A program made the translations under genes and the position numbers. A stretch of 5,948 nucleotides of DNA. Source: Clostridiales bacterium (GTDB lineage: Bacteria; Bacillota; Clostridia; Peptostreptococcales; Anaerovoracaceae). The notes below the pieces were generated by a model. It ran no database searches and was not told the DNA's origin. It saw only the letters and a list, made by a program, of their open reading frames with translations. Below, piece after piece: positions 4,648 through 5,948 of the stretch (within the stretch, counting starts at the first letter, position 1; each line of letters opens with the position of its first letter). The DNA lies in contig JAAYHT010000303.1 in NCBI GenBank assembly GCA_012735285.1, forward strand, positions 1 to 5,948, written 5' to 3'.

Positions 4648-5948
4648 ATGAAACAATATGATATTATAATCGTTGGGGCCGGAGCAAGTGGTGTCTTCAT
4701 GTCCTACGAGTTGACGAAATTAAAATCAAAAGCAAGAGTTTTAATGATAGATAAGGGTGCGGAATTAAGCCGCCGCGTTTGTCCTATTAAATCTGGCAAG
4801 ACAAAAAACTGTATAACATGTGAACCCTGCCATATTATGAATGGCTATGGCGGAGCTGGCACTTTATCTGATGGAAAGTACAACATAACAACTCAATTTG
4901 GAGGCGAATTACATCAATATGTTGGCGAAGACAAGGCCATGGAGTTGATGTTTTATGTCGACCAAGTGCTCTGTGAAATGGGAGGGGCTGAAGCCAAGCT
5001 CTATACAACAGCAAACTCAGACCTAAAGAGGATAGCCCTTCAACACAATCTACATTTGTTAGACGCAAAGGTTAGACATCTTGGAACCGATAGGAATGTA
5101 AAAATCCTGCAAAGGATGTACGAGTATACAAAGGATAATATTGATATTATCTTCCATACCAGCGTAACTGATGTAGAAAAAACCGATGACGGCGAATTCA
5201 TAGTAGCTACTAATAAAGGCGATAAATATAAATGCAAAGATTTGGTTTTAGCTACCGGAAGGTCAGGCTCAAGTTGGATTTCAAATACCTGTGAGAAAAT
5301 GGGCATCAAGCTGATGAGAAACCGCGTAGACATAGGTGTCAGAGTGGAACTTCCGGCTGTAATATTCAAACATATAACTGATGATGTTTACGAGAGCAAG
5401 CTTGTTTACAAGACGGATAAATACAACGATGTAGTGAGAACATTCTGTATGAATCCATATGGGGAAGTTGTAGCAGAGAATACAAATGGTATTGTTACAG
5501 TAAACGGACACAGCTATTCGAATCCTGAGCTACAGACAGAAAACACAAACTTTGCCCTTTTGGTTTCGAATAAATTTACAGAGCCCTTTAAAAACAGCAA
5601 TGAATACGGCGAATCCATAGCAAGATTATCCAACATGCTTGGAGGAGGCGTGTTGCTGCAGAGGTTCGGTGACCTTGTGAAGGGCAGGAGAAGCAGTGAA
5701 AGAAGAATGCTGAAATGCTTCACAAGACCTACTTTAAGTGCTACTCCTGGAGACCTTTCATTGGTAATACCAAAGAGACAGTTGGATAATATCATTGAGA
5801 TGATATATGCCTTGGATAAGATTGCTCCGGGCACAGCCAATGAAGACACCTTGCTGTACGGGGTAGAAGTTAAATTCTATAACTCAAAGGTAGAAGTTGA
5901 TGAAAACCTTGAGACAAAAGTAAAGGGCCTGTATGCATTGGGCGATGG
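4648..5948 (+). CDS. COG2509-like FAD-dependent dehydrogenase (3' end outside window)
   Basis: 433 codons are visible with no stop before the window ends. The N-terminus carries the dinucleotide-binding motif IIVGAGASG (G10, G12, G15), with D35 at the end of the second strand (VLMIDKG) positioned for the ribose of FAD. C45-P, C55, C58 and C61 form a Cys-x9-Cys-x2-Cys-x2-Cys cluster, followed at once by NGYGGAGTLSDGK (65-77), the hallmark of this uncharacterised flavoprotein family. LATGRSGSSW (201-210) is the second FAD-contacting segment, and the window cuts the gene within the C-terminal ALGDG motif (430-433). Family members end some 25-40 residues beyond this motif, so little is missing. 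The protein is probably cytoplasmic; its substrate and electron partner are unknown. The cysteines could bind a metal or cluster, or act in redox chemistry (inference). GGGAGG seven bases upstream supports the ATG. Confidence 0.88.
   Translation, partial: MKQYDIIIVGAGASGVFMSYELTKLKSKARVLMIDKGAELSRRVCPIKSGKTKNCITCEPCHIMNGYGGAGTLSDGKYNITTQFGGELHQYVGEDKAMELMFYVDQVLCEMGGAEAKLYTTANSDLKRIALQHNLHLLDAKVRHLGTDRNVKILQRMYEYTKDNIDIIFHTSVTDVEKTDDGEFIVATNKGDKYKCKDLVLATGRSGSSWISNTCEKMGIKLMRNRVDIGVRVELPAVIFKHITDDVYESKLVYKTDKYNDVVRTFCMNPYGEVVAENTNGIVTVNGHSYSNPELQTENTNFALLVSNKFTEPFKNSNEYGESIARLSNMLGGGVLLQRFGDLVKGRRSSERRMLKCFTRPTLSATPGDLSLVIPKRQLDNIIEMIYALDKIAPGTANEDTLLYGVEVKFYNSKVEVDENLETKVKGLYALGD

Noticed and set aside
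4835..5849. Four overlapping minus-strand open frames of 76-111 codons
   Set aside because: They lie opposite the flavoprotein gene, which has a full set of family motifs and a promoter and ribosome binding site. The minus frames have no recognisable domains.
1..5948. CRISPR array, tRNA or rRNA genes, phage attachment sites
   Set aside because: No regularly spaced repeats, no cloverleaf with a TTCGA-type arm and no rRNA-like segments were seen on either strand.

Overview
The window is an AT-rich stretch of bacterial chromosome with strong AGGAGG-type ribosome binding sites. Its gene families (a clostridial-looking UvrC, a DUF1292 protein, a YczE-type membrane protein and a COG2509-type flavoprotein) point to a low-GC Firmicute, most likely a member of the Clostridia. 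That assignment is inferred from family resemblance, not from a search.

Layout. Bases 1-89 are the last codons of a transposase that looks like the IS30 family. They are followed by about 190 bp of non-coding DNA that may hold the right end of that element. The remaining seven genes alternate strand without exception: an MBL-fold metallohydrolase (+, 284-1027), mobA (-, 1017-1616), uvrC (+, 1745-3259), a YczE/DUF6198-like membrane protein (-, 3256-3864), an acidic DUF1292 protein (+, 4028-4321), a 55-residue two-helix membrane protein (-, 4375-4542) and a COG2509-like FAD-dependent dehydrogenase (+, 4648 to beyond the end). Two convergent pairs overlap at their stop codons, by 11 bp and 4 bp. 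The third convergent pair is separated by a GC-rich hairpin. Each divergent gap (128, 163 and 105 bp) holds promoter-like motifs, so every gene is probably transcribed alone.

Function. The genes do not form one pathway. MobA makes the guanine dinucleotide form of the molybdenum cofactor. UvrC is the nuclease of nucleotide excision repair. The MBL, YczE-like, DUF1292 and COG2509 proteins have no specific function that can be read from the sequence. This looks like a mosaic of housekeeping and poorly characterised genes beside an insertion-sequence end, and I see no evidence of a new multi-gene system.

The points most worth a second look are the unusually short UvrC, which lacks about 100 residues between the UVR motif and the RNase H-like nuclease domain although its catalytic residues remain; the small membrane protein gene, which a length cut-off would miss; the four-cysteine motif in the flavoprotein; and the strict strand alternation with overlapping 3' ends.
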